The notes beneath the pieces were generated by a model. The model was given only the letters and a program-made list of their open reading frames with translations, made no database searches and was not told the origin of the DNA. 64,000 nucleotides of DNA. Source: JBBDIK01 sp040880465. GTDB lineage: Bacteria; Actinomycetota; UBA4738; JBBDHU01. Shown here piece by piece: positions 54,001 to 61,101 of this stretch. Position 1 is the stretch's first letter. Each line of letters begins with the position of its first letter. The translations under genes were made by a program, and so were the position numbers. The DNA is taken from contig JBBDIK010000003.1 in NCBI GenBank assembly GCA_040880465.1, positions 1-64,000 on the forward strand, read 5' to 3'.

Positions 54001-55542
54001 GCCCGTTCCTACGATGCGGCGGGGCGACTTGACCAGATCCAGACGCTCAGAGCCGGGGACGTCCTGAACTCCTTCGATTACTCCCGGGACGCGGTGGGAA
54101 ACCCTGTCTCGATCGCCTCGGTTGGCCGCATGGACCAGCAGGTCCAGGACCCCGACACGGGGGACTGGTCGCCTTCCCCGACCCCAGATGAAACGACCCA
54201 CTTCTCATACGATCCGCTCTACCGGCTGACCGGCGCCTGCTACGGCGCGCCGTGCGGCCAGAACCCGGCCGAGTTCGCGAGCTACTCCTACGACGGCGTC
54301 GGCAACCGCCTCACGGAGACGATCGAGGGATCTGGCCGCAGCTTCGCCTACAACGACGCCGATCAGCTCGTCTCGATCGACGGGGATGCCTCGTTCGCAT
54401 ACGACGCCAACGGCAACATGCTGACCGACGGGACCGAGCACTACGAATATGACCAGGCCGGGAACCGCTTGGTGCACTGGCAGCTCCAGGACGGAGCCCG
54501 GCGCACCGCGACCTACGGCTTCGACGGGGACGGCAAACGGCTTTCCGTCCAAGGGGAAGCCCGAGGAGGAGGCCCATCGGCTCCCCCCCGGCCGTATGAG
54601 GAGAACTTCCTGTGGGACCCGAACTTCTCGTTGCCGATGATGGTGACGGCCGACGGCACCGGAGCACGCTCCGGACACACGAACTTCACCTACGGGCTGG
54701 GGCTCATCTCCCAGGACCCGGGCTCTGGTCCCACGTTCCTTCACCCTGACGGGATCGGCTCGGTCGCAGGGGTGACGGCTGCTGACGGGACGCCGCTTGT
54801 CAGGCGGAGCTACGAAGCGTTCGGCGAGGCGCGGGGCCGCCAGATCCTTTCACCCAACGGCCAGATCCCCGGAGCATCTGACTTCGGCTTCGCCGGGGAG
54901 TATCAGGACTTCAACTCGGGGCTCTATCACCTGCGGGCCAGGCAATATGACCCGGGGCTCGGGCGGTTCATCTCCGAGGACCCGCTGGGGAGTTCGGCGT
55001 TCAGCTCAGAGTATGTGTATGTGGGGGACCGGCCGGGGGTGATGGTTGATCCCAGGGGAACGCACTGTGACCCTCCAACTTCGGCTACGGGCGACGCGTC
55101 GCTGTTCATGTGTGTGGGCAATAACATGCTTGAGGATGAGCGGGAGGCAGGCAACGTCGTGTTTGAGCGGCCATGTGGCGGTGACGGCGCGGCGGCGCGG
55201 TGCGTGACGCTAGGGGAGCTGGAACAGTGCGGTCTCACCGCGGACCACATCATCTTCCTTGCTTCCGATGCAGTGATGGATCGATCGTGCGTCCCCTACG
55301 ACGGGCAGGACCGCGGAACAGACTGCTTGGAAACCCACGAACGCGTACACGTCCGCCAGGACCACGATGCAGGGGGCGTCTGGACCAAAGGCATACTGTG
55401 GCTACCGCGAGACATCTTCGGGAACACATTGAACATTCTGATCTTCGACGAAGATGTGAAGTACGGCATCTGGTCCGGACCGCAACCTCCCAGCGAGGTC
55501 GAAGCCTACCGAGCGGAGTTGGCCTGCTACCAGGACAAGTGA
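51016..55542 (+). CDS. Secreted RHS/YD-repeat protein with HExxH metallopeptidase-like C-terminal tip
   Basis: 1508 residues from GTG. A signal peptide (LRWISLLACILMLASTTYATA) is followed by a region with DPVNTSTGGYYHEATDLSL and FALSRSYNS near residue 214 (DUF6531-type entry). Many YD repeats follow (YDAAGNLLLVRDPL, YDQLDRLIAITRPG, YDAAGRLDQIQ), and the RHS core end RARQYDPGLGRFISEDPLG. After DPRG (about residue 1347) comes a variable tip of about 160 residues with H1441-E-R-V-H1445 and a later EVEAYRAELACY, the pattern of a zinc metallopeptidase toxin. The large shell would encapsulate the tip. It overlaps the next gene by GTGA. Confidence 0.8.
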   Translation: MLALGKLRWISLLACILMLASTTYATAAPPAAITAANKPKNPRSGTSAAAVNPTLAPNSAVCNGASFPPSFPPGEGGLFPHNGHVSCRYRLGVGEPLPSFTPPDGGPIVRFRWLRSDGLEFFATWDFTDPNNLDQTGLGSGGTFRGSSVGEFRLGKFGVVFTGFECLGFKVPGRSQRLPCDVDASLTVSDGGSQGDCEGQPHMVAGLCANEIDPVNTSTGGYYHEATDLSLPGIGVPFALSRSYNSTDPSTGIFGRGWSSIFEMRLVAVSGASAPAVQAKRPFAGSAAYYQDSPPPVPQYEVPEGQALPAPETGVVASVGAQDLTNAPAPRQGQPILLRAETGGQLVFFPDGSAYRGQDGVTSTLEALPGGGFLLTSQDQLRYLFDAQGRLRRVEERNGQGISMVYSGSRVSQVTDSVGRIISFTYAGSRLSTVSLPDGRSVSYGYTNGQLTGVTDVRGNPMRYGYNDARGLLTDVFDQEDHHVVHNVYDALGRVMAQQGARGFGGTFTYEPGKVTFTDDRGSQRIYQESGNILLSAADGEGGRREYTRDASLDLAAITDPRAKLWSFSYDARHNLTSVTGPAGTNISAQMTYTARNDVDTVTNARGFATDYGYDARGNLVTIDRPGQADTTLTREAVTGLVASIKTGSNHSTSFGYNTRGELISVSPELGRPMTFDYDPSGRLVSMTEPRGNIEGMTPAERAAFTWDYAYDAAGNLLLVRDPLDQETRYLYDRVGNLCRAIDANGTATLAAPPTGCANAPALAGETVYEYFEDDLLERVVAADESATSYVYDAVGNLDLRTDAMGRQTSYVYDEANRLIRASYPLGRTFLYEHDAAGSICRMLDANGVAASGATSLIGCQAQGTTGETAYGFDNAGRTSSITYADADTPDVTFDYDQNSNRTQMTDGAGTETYAYDQLDRLIAITRPGTGTISYEHDAASNVTKRSYPDGTVVDYTFDANERLDAVTTGLRTTDYDYDVSGNLIETAYPNGWKDARSYDAAGRLDQIQTLRAGDVLNSFDYSRDAVGNPVSIASVGRMDQQVQDPDTGDWSPSPTPDETTHFSYDPLYRLTGACYGAPCGQNPAEFASYSYDGVGNRLTETIEGSGRSFAYNDADQLVSIDGDASFAYDANGNMLTDGTEHYEYDQAGNRLVHWQLQDGARRTATYGFDGDGKRLSVQGEARGGGPSAPPRPYEENFLWDPNFSLPMMVTADGTGARSGHTNFTYGLGLISQDPGSGPTFLHPDGIGSVAGVTAADGTPLVRRSYEAFGEARGRQILSPNGQIPGASDFGFAGEYQDFNSGLYHLRARQYDPGLGRFISEDPLGSSAFSSEYVYVGDRPGVMVDPRGTHCDPPTSATGDASLFMCVGNNMLEDEREAGNVVFERPCGGDGAAARCVTLGELEQCGLTADHIIFLASDAVMDRSCVPYDGQDRGTDCLETHERVHVRQDHDAGGVWTKGILWLPRDIFGNTLNILIFDEDVKYGIWSGPQPPSEVEAYRAELACYQDK

Positions 55543-56174
55543 GGCCCGAAGTGCCGCAACTGAATCGAAACTCATGGAAGTGGCTCGTGGTCGGCCTCAC
55601 AATACTGGGGTTGGCCCTGCTAGTCGCGTACTCGGTCCTGAACTTCCAGACGCGCGGCCATTACCGTGCTCCCTCGATTGGTCTGAGTCGTGATCAGGCG
55701 CTCGGGAGCATCAGGATTCACACCCCGGGTGGGTGCCTCAGTCCAACTGCAATCCGCGTGTCTGGGTTCGGCGACGGCTCCACGTGGGAGGTAACGGCAG
55801 CACGTACCACGGATGGGGACGGCGACGAAGCGGGAAGTGTCGTCGTCATCGGCACCCCTCCACAGGGATTCACTGGCCCTCGACTGACTTCTCCCGGCCT
55901 GTCCTCAGACGTGCATGTGTCGATCGAGACAACCAGCGGATTGACTCTCTTCGGTGGCGGGTCGGTCGCCGACATTCCTTCGGATGGCCGCATTCTGCTG
56001 TTTGGAAGCGAGGCGTCCCCCGAAAGCATCGAGAAGAGTGCGGCAAGCTACTGCAGCAAGATCTGGTTGGACGGACTTTCCAAGATCGCCGGCATTCTGT
56101 CCCTCCTCTTCATAGCAGCCGGGGTACTTGGGTGGGTTCTGTTCCGACGCAATCGGAAGGCCCACAGGGGGTGA
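55539..56174 (+). CDS. Bitopic membrane protein overlapped with the RHS gene (candidate immunity or partner)
   Basis: 211 residues from a GTG in a GTGA overlap with the RHS stop; GTG at 55551 is an alternative. One helix near the N-terminus (WLVVGLTILGLALLVAYSVL) and one near the C-terminus (IAGILSLLFIAAGVLGWVLF) flank about 120 residues that would lie outside the cytoplasm, ending with a basic tail. No family is recognised. The coupling and topology would suit protection against, or anchoring of, the secreted RHS protein. That role is inference only. Confidence 0.6.
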   Translation: MRPEVPQLNRNSWKWLVVGLTILGLALLVAYSVLNFQTRGHYRAPSIGLSRDQALGSIRIHTPGGCLSPTAIRVSGFGDGSTWEVTAARTTDGDGDEAGSVVVIGTPPQGFTGPRLTSPGLSSDVHVSIETTSGLTLFGGGSVADIPSDGRILLFGSEASPESIEKSAASYCSKIWLDGLSKIAGILSLLFIAAGVLGWVLFRRNRKAHRG

Positions 56175-56255
56175 CTTCGGCGACCGCCCGGCCGCATTGG
56201 CCCCCACCGCGACCCGTTACGTTTCAGCGGCCCTAACTCCTAACCCCGGCGAGCT

Positions 56256-56285
56256 TTGACGCGGGAGCGTTTCCGCAGCTAGACT
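56256..56285 (+). promoter_or_regulatory. Promoter of rplM-rpsI
   Basis: TTGACG (56256-56261) and TAGACT (56280-56285) are 18 bases apart. The rplM ATG follows at 56320. Same 18-base spacing as the str and infA promoters in this window. The gap 56175-56319 holds nothing else. Confidence 0.7.
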
Positions 56286-56319
56286 CCCTTTTCGCCCGCC
56301 TCGGGGGGCCATCTCTCTG

Positions 56320-57057
56320 ATGAAGACCTACACACCGAAACCGCAGGATATCGAGCGTCGCTGGTACGTCCTCGACGCTCAAGACGCCGTGCTGGGCCGG
56401 CTGGCCAGCCAGGTGGCGACCATCTTGCGTGGCAAGCACAAGCCCATCTACGCCCCCCACGCCGACACGGGCGACCACGTCATCATCGTGAACGCCAAGG
56501 GCGTCGTGCTGACCGGTGGCAAGGAGTCCAAGAAGATCGCCTACCGCCACTCGGGCTACCCGGGCGGACTCCGCGAGACCAAGTACGACCGGCTGATGAG
56601 CCAGCGTCCGTCCTACGCGGTGGAGAAGGCGATCAAGGGCATGCTCCCGAAGAACCGGCTCGGTCGCTCGATGGCCGGCAAGCTGGCCGTCTACGACGGC
56701 GCCGAGCACCCGCACACGGCCCAGAAGCCGGAGCCGCTGGCGCTCGGCGAGTTCCCGAAGTGGTCGGGACTGCCGAGGTCCGCTGCCGTGCTTCCCGCGA
56801 AGAAGTCGGCCGCCAAGTCGAGCGCTTCCGGCACTGCGAAGGCGAAGGCTGCGGCCGCGGCCAAGAAGCCCGCCGCCTCAGCCGCCAAGCCCAAGACCGC
56901 TGCGGCGAAGACCGAAGCCAAGCCGAAGAAGGCGACCACCGCCAAGAGGGCGACGGCCAAGAAGCCGGCCGCGAAGAAGGCGACGGTCAAGAAGCCTGCA
57001 GCCAAGAAGCCGACCGCCAAGAAGCCAGCAAAGAAGAAGACCGAGAAGAAGGGGTAG
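56320..57057 (+). CDS. rplM: Ribosomal protein L13 with long lysine-rich tail
   Basis: 245 residues, against about 147 for the family. The core (residues 1-145) is standard: RRWYVLDAQDAVLGRLASQVA, GYPGGLRETKYDRLM and HPHTAQKPEPL. The last 95 residues are almost only Lys, Ala, Pro and Thr in PAAKK/PTAKK-like repeats, resembling histone H1-type or nucleoid-protein tails. The tail is uninterrupted and in frame. It may bind rRNA or DNA. The gene is adjacent to rpsI. Confidence 0.95.
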   Translation: MKTYTPKPQDIERRWYVLDAQDAVLGRLASQVATILRGKHKPIYAPHADTGDHVIIVNAKGVVLTGGKESKKIAYRHSGYPGGLRETKYDRLMSQRPSYAVEKAIKGMLPKNRLGRSMAGKLAVYDGAEHPHTAQKPEPLALGEFPKWSGLPRSAAVLPAKKSAAKSSASGTAKAKAAAAAKKPAASAAKPKTAAAKTEAKPKKATTAKRATAKKPAAKKATVKKPAAKKPTAKKPAKKKTEKKG

Positions 57058-57060
57058 CGA

Positions 57061-57456
57061 GTGGCCACGACGACCGCGATCAGCACCACCGGGCGCCGCA
57101 AGGAGTCCGTCGCACGCGTTCGGCTCGTGCCGGGCACGGGGGAGTTCCAGCTGAACGGCCGCTCACTCGATGACTTCTTCCCCAACCGCGCGCAGCGCAT
57201 GATCGTGACCGAACCGCTCCGGCTGGTCGAGAAGGAGAAGGAGTTCGATGTCATCGCCAGGATCCACGGCGGCGGCGTCTCGGGGCAGGCGGGCGCGCTG
57301 CGGCACGGCATCGCCCGAGCGCTCATCGAGTCCGACCCCGAACTCCGCCCGGTCCTGAAGGCCGAGGGCATGCTGACCCGCGACTCGCGAGAGAAGGAGC
57401 GTCGGAAGTACGGCCTCAAGAAGGCGCGGAAGGCGCCTCAGTTCTCCAAGCGGTAA
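57061..57456 (+). CDS. rpsI: Ribosomal protein S9
   Basis: 131 residues from GTG, three bases after rplM. STTGRRKESVARVRLVPGTG, the GGGVSGQAGALRHGIARAL segment and the C-terminal RRKYGLKKARKAPQFSKR, which reaches the P-site tRNA, are diagnostic. Confidence 0.97.
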   Translation: MATTTAISTTGRRKESVARVRLVPGTGEFQLNGRSLDDFFPNRAQRMIVTEPLRLVEKEKEFDVIARIHGGGVSGQAGALRHGIARALIESDPELRPVLKAEGMLTRDSREKERRKYGLKKARKAPQFSKR

Positions 57457-57477
57457 GTCGAAAAGCGGTAAGTCGAA
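57448..57477 (+). repeat. Perfect 15-bp tandem duplication over the rpsI stop codon
   Basis: AAGCGGTAAGTCGAA occurs twice in a row (57448-57462 and 57463-57477). The unit contains the last two sense codons and the TAA, so a second in-frame stop lies 15 bases later. Looks like a small slippage duplication. Confidence 0.8.
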
Positions 57478-57480
57478 GTC

Positions 57481-57503
57481 CGAGGCGCCGAGCGGCGCCC
57501 TCG
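57481..57503. terminator. Hairpin between convergent rpsI and the DUF2007-like gene
   Basis: GGCGCC-GAGC-GGCGCC with a further CGA/TCG extension past a one-base bulge forms a compact GC-rich hairpin in the gap between the two stop codons. No U tract. It is likely to serve both strands. Confidence 0.5.
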
Positions 57504-57513
57504 CAGCCGGTCC

Positions 57514-57801
57514 CTAGTTCTCCTCGGGCGTCGCTTCCGTGTCGCCCGCACCCTCGAAGTCACCCTCCGCGACGTCCTTGAGGATGTCGCGCGCCTTCGC
57601 CTCGTCCTCGGGCGCAACGAACAGGAACGAGCCGGCGGTGGGGTAGGGGTCCTCTCCCGGGCCCTTGAGCCACACCGAGATCCCGTCCGCCTCGAGCAGT
57701 CCCTTCGCGATCTGGCCCTCGGTCATCGACGCCGTCGAGAAGACCTGCACGAGGTCTTCCTCGTCGTCGGGTGCCTGCGGCGTCTGCGGGTCGTCGCTCA
57801 C
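57514..57801 (-). CDS. DUF2007-like small acidic protein
   Basis: 95 residues from GTG at 57801. LVQVFSTASMTEGQIAKGLLEADGISVWLKG, then FLFVAPEDEAKARDIL, is the alpha-beta pattern of the DUF2007 family (sometimes called putative signal-transducing). Ends in a very acidic tail. It is divergent from glmM. A TACCCT box on its strand (57809-57814) lies seven bases before the start with no Shine-Dalgarno site. Confidence 0.7.
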   Translation of the reverse strand: MSDDPQTPQAPDDEEDLVQVFSTASMTEGQIAKGLLEADGISVWLKGPGEDPYPTAGSFLFVAPEDEAKARDILKDVAEGDFEGAGDTEATPEEN

Positions 57802-57808
57802 GGCCCTT

Positions 57809-57818
57809 AGGGTACCCT
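57809..57818. promoter_or_regulatory. Palindromic -10 candidate shared by glmM and the DUF2007-like gene
   Basis: AGGGTACCCT is a perfect 10-bp palindrome containing TACCCT on each strand. It is seven bases from the glmM ATG on one side (57813-57818 to 57826) and seven bases from the divergent GTG on the other. The spacing fits leaderless transcripts in both directions. Confidence 0.5.
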
Positions 57819-57825
57819 GCTCGCG

Positions 57826-59154
57826 ATGGCACGCCTGTTCGGAACCGATGGGGTGCGCGGCGTGGTCGGCGACGACCTCACCGCGGAACTCGCGACGGAC
57901 CTGGGCCGCGCCGCCGCGCTCGTGCTGATGCGCCACGGTGACGCGGAACCGGCGTTCGTGATCGGACGCGACACCCGCGCCTCCGGAGCGATGCTGGAGG
58001 AGGCGTTGGCCGATGGCGTGCGGTCGGCAGGGGGCGACGTGCTGCTGGCCGGCGTGCAGACGACCCCCGCGATCGCGTTCCTGACTATCGATGCGGGAGC
58101 GGCCGCCGGGGTCGTGATCTCCGCCTCGCACAATCCTCCCGAGTACAACGGGATCAAGTTCTTCGGGGCCACCGGCCGCAAGCTCGACGATGATCTGGAG
58201 GACGAGATCGAGGCGGCGCTGCGCGCGCCTGCCAGCGCCGAGATCACCCCGGGGCAGGTCAGGAGCCTCGACGACGGCGCCGAACGCTACCTCGCGCACC
58301 TCGTGGACACGGCGGAGGCGCGCCTGGACGGGATGACGGTGGTCGTCGACTGTGCGAACGGTGCCGCCAGCTCGGTTTCGCCCGAGGCGCTGCGGCGCCT
58401 GGGCGCGACCGTCCACGCCATCTGCGACTCGCCGGACGGCACCAACATCAACGATGGCTGCGGCGCCCTCCACCCGGAGGTCGTCGCGAAGGAAGTGGTC
58501 GCCCTCGGGGCGGATGCCGGGGTAGCGCACGACGGCGACGCGGACCGGGCTCTGTTCGCGGACGCGGAGGGGAACGTCATCGATGGCGATCAGGTGTTGG
58601 CTGCTGCCGCCATCGCGTTCCACGAGCAAGGACGTCTCGCCGCAGACACCGTGGTCTCGACCGTGATGGCCAACCTCGGGTTCCGCAAGGCGATGGACGC
58701 GGCCGGCATCACGAACGTCGCGGCCAAGGTCGGCGACCGCTACGTCCTTGAGGAGATGCGCCGGACGGGGGCGGTCCTGGGCGGGGAGCAGTCCGGGCAC
58801 ATCATCTTCGGCGAACACGCGACGACCGGCGACGGCATCCTGACGGCGATCGAGTTCCTGACGCTGGCGGCGAAGTCGGGCCGGACGGTCGCGGAGCTGG
58901 CGTCTTGCATGCGCCGGTATCCGCAGGTCCTCCTCAACGTGCGCGTGCCTGATCTGGGAGGCCTGGACGTCGCCACTGATATCTGGGACGCGGTCGCTTC
59001 GGCGGAGGCCGGCCTCGCCGATCGTGGGCGGATCCTCGTTCGTTCCTCGGGTACCGAGCCGCTCGTTCGCGTGATGGTCGAGGCCGAGACCCAAGAAGAG
59101 GCTGCCTCGGTAGCCGAAGCATTGTCGGAGCAGGTTCGGGGCAGCCTCGCCTGA
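57826..59154 (+). CDS. glmM: Phosphoglucosamine mutase
   Basis: 442 residues, standard. It converts glucosamine-6-phosphate to glucosamine-1-phosphate for UDP-GlcNAc. LFGTDGVRG, active-site S101 in ISASHNPPEYNGIK, the magnesium loop AHDGDADRALFAD and the phosphate loop RSSGTEPLVRVM are all present. glmS, which makes its substrate, is next. Confidence 0.97.
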   Translation: MARLFGTDGVRGVVGDDLTAELATDLGRAAALVLMRHGDAEPAFVIGRDTRASGAMLEEALADGVRSAGGDVLLAGVQTTPAIAFLTIDAGAAAGVVISASHNPPEYNGIKFFGATGRKLDDDLEDEIEAALRAPASAEITPGQVRSLDDGAERYLAHLVDTAEARLDGMTVVVDCANGAASSVSPEALRRLGATVHAICDSPDGTNINDGCGALHPEVVAKEVVALGADAGVAHDGDADRALFADAEGNVIDGDQVLAAAAIAFHEQGRLAADTVVSTVMANLGFRKAMDAAGITNVAAKVGDRYVLEEMRRTGAVLGGEQSGHIIFGEHATTGDGILTAIEFLTLAAKSGRTVAELASCMRRYPQVLLNVRVPDLGGLDVATDIWDAVASAEAGLADRGRILVRSSGTEPLVRVMVEAETQEEAASVAEALSEQVRGSLA

Positions 59155-59238
59155 CGAGCCTGGGCACGCGCGCCGGGGCGGCCAGGCACGCGCCGGGCAC
59201 CGCGTACAGGGGTTCTAGGCCCTCGCGAGCCCCACTGG

Positions 59239-59244
59239 TACCCT
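59239..59244 (+). promoter_or_regulatory. Candidate -10 box of glmS
   Basis: TACCCT, the same box as before glmM, lies nine bases before the glmS ATG. There is no Shine-Dalgarno site in between, which suggests a very short or absent leader. No glmS ribozyme-like sequence is recognised in the 99-base gap. Confidence 0.4.
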
Positions 59245-59253
59245 CGAAACCTC

Positions 59254-61077
59254 ATGTGCGGCATCGTTGGCTACATCGGTCCCGACGAGGCGCTCCCGAT
59301 CATCCTCGAAGGCCTGCAACGGCTCGAGTATCGCGGGTACGACTCGGCCGGCGTCGCGCTGCTCAACGGCGAGCTGCAGGTCATCAAGCAGGCCGGGAAG
59401 CTGGGCGCCCTCGAGGAGGTCCTCACGTCCGAAACGACGGCCGGCACGGTCGGGATGGGCCATACGCGCTGGGCGACCCACGGCGAGCCGACCGACGGGA
59501 ACGCCCATCCGCACCTGGACTGTGAGGGCCGCATCGCCGTCATCCACAACGGGATCATCGAGAACTTCATGGACCTGCGAGTGCGCCTGGAGAAGGAGGG
59601 CCACACGCTGCGGTCCGAAACGGACACCGAGTGCATCGCCCACCTGATAGAGGACCTGTACGAAGGGGATCTGCGCGAGGCCGTCCGCGCCGCGGTGGCG
59701 GAACTCGACGGCGCCTATGCGATCGTCGTGCTCGCGTTGGACCAGCCCGACCGGATCGTCGGCGCCAAGGTTTCCTCGCCGATGGTCGTGGGTATCGGGG
59801 ACGGCGAGACGATCATCGCCTCGGATATCCCGGCGGTGCTCGGACGCACCACGACGGTCATCCCGGTCGAGGAGGGCTGGATCGTCGACGTCACTCGCGA
59901 GGGCGCCGCATTCTCGGACTTCGACGGGAACGAACTGCACCCCGAGCCGATGACCGTCGATTGGGACGTCTCGCGGGCGCAGAAGGGCGGCTACGACCAT
60001 TTCATGCTCAAGGAGATCCACGAGCAGCCGCACGCCATCGGCGACACACTGGTCGGGCGAACGGACCTCGCCGGGAACCTGGCGCTCGACGAGCTGCACA
60101 TGAGCGAGGACATCTTCCGCGAGATCGACAAGGTGTTCGTCGTGGCGTGCGGGACGGCGTTCCATTCCGGGCTCGTCGCGAAGTACGCGATCGAGCACTG
60201 GACGCGGTTGCCGGTCGAGATCGAGATCGCCTCCGAGTTCCGCTACCGTGACCCCGTCCTTAACGCCAGGACCCTCACGCTGGCCGTCTCGCAGTCGGGG
60301 GAGACGATCGACACGCTCGAGGCGGCCCGCCACGCCCGCCGCCAGGACTCGCACGTCATCGCCATCACCAACACCGTCGGCTCGTCGATCGCGCGCGAGG
60401 CAGCGGGCGTCTTCTACACGCACGCCGGGCCGGAGATCGGGGTCGCGGCGACCAAGACGTTCGCGACCCAGATGGTCGCTTTGGATCTGGTGGCGCTCTA
60501 CCTCGCGCAGATCCGCGGCGAGATGTTCCCCGAAGAGGCGTCCGAGATCATCGAACGTCTCCACGAGCTCCCGGGCAAGGTCGAGCAGACGTTCCACTTG
60601 GATGAGCAGATCCGCGAACTGGCGGCGCAGTACGCGAGTGCGAACGACTTCCTGTTCATCGGGCGCCACACCGGCTACCCGACGGCGCTCGAGGGCGCCT
60701 TGAAGCTCAAGGAGATCAGCTACATCCACGCGGAGGGTTATCCGGCCGGCGAACTCAAACACGGGCCGATCGCGCTGATCGAACCGGGTGTGCCGGTGGT
60801 TGCCGTCGCCACCGAGTGTCACGTCTACCCGAAGGTGCTGTCGAACATCCAAGAGGTCCGAGCGCGCGGCGCCGAGGTCATCGCGGTCGCGACCGAGGGA
60901 GACACCGAGATCGAGAAGTACGCGCAGCACGTGCTCTACGTTCCCCAGACGCCCGAACTGCTCTCACCCGTCGTGGCGACCGTCCCCATGCAGCTCCTCG
61001 CGTACCACATCGCCGTCGCCCGGGGATGCGATGTCGACCAGCCCAGGAACCTGGCGAAGTCCGTCACCGTCGAATAG
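59254..61077 (+). CDS. glmS: Glutamine-fructose-6-phosphate aminotransferase (isomerising)
   Basis: 607 residues. The N-terminal glutaminase domain starts MCGIVGYIG (catalytic Cys2) with YRGYDSAGVAL and THGEPTDGNAHPH. Two SIS domains follow (CGTAFHSGLVAKY, SQSGETIDTL) and the C-terminus DQPRNLAKSVTVE closes the active site. It makes glucosamine-6-phosphate, the entry to amino-sugar synthesis. Confidence 0.97.
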   Translation: MCGIVGYIGPDEALPIILEGLQRLEYRGYDSAGVALLNGELQVIKQAGKLGALEEVLTSETTAGTVGMGHTRWATHGEPTDGNAHPHLDCEGRIAVIHNGIIENFMDLRVRLEKEGHTLRSETDTECIAHLIEDLYEGDLREAVRAAVAELDGAYAIVVLALDQPDRIVGAKVSSPMVVGIGDGETIIASDIPAVLGRTTTVIPVEEGWIVDVTREGAAFSDFDGNELHPEPMTVDWDVSRAQKGGYDHFMLKEIHEQPHAIGDTLVGRTDLAGNLALDELHMSEDIFREIDKVFVVACGTAFHSGLVAKYAIEHWTRLPVEIEIASEFRYRDPVLNARTLTLAVSQSGETIDTLEAARHARRQDSHVIAITNTVGSSIAREAAGVFYTHAGPEIGVAATKTFATQMVALDLVALYLAQIRGEMFPEEASEIIERLHELPGKVEQTFHLDEQIRELAAQYASANDFLFIGRHTGYPTALEGALKLKEISYIHAEGYPAGELKHGPIALIEPGVPVVAVATECHVYPKVLSNIQEVRARGAEVIAVATEGDTEIEKYAQHVLYVPQTPELLSPVVATVPMQLLAYHIAVARGCDVDQPRNLAKSVTVE

Positions 61078-61101
61078 GCGTCCGGACGAAAGGGGAGTGC
61101 C

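Noticed and set aside
51967..54201. Minus-strand open frame of 744 codons opposite the RHS gene
   Set aside because: The plus strand has clear YD repeats and a signal peptide. The antisense peptide is repetitive only because the RHS repeats are.
52200..54500. RHS region as a DNA repeat or CRISPR array
   Set aside because: Repetition is at protein level (YD repeats, 20-ish residues) with diverged DNA. There are no regular spacers.
59155..59253. Possible glmS ribozyme upstream of glmS
   Set aside because: The 99-base gap is too short and shows none of the ribozyme's conserved core; it contains only a -10-like box.
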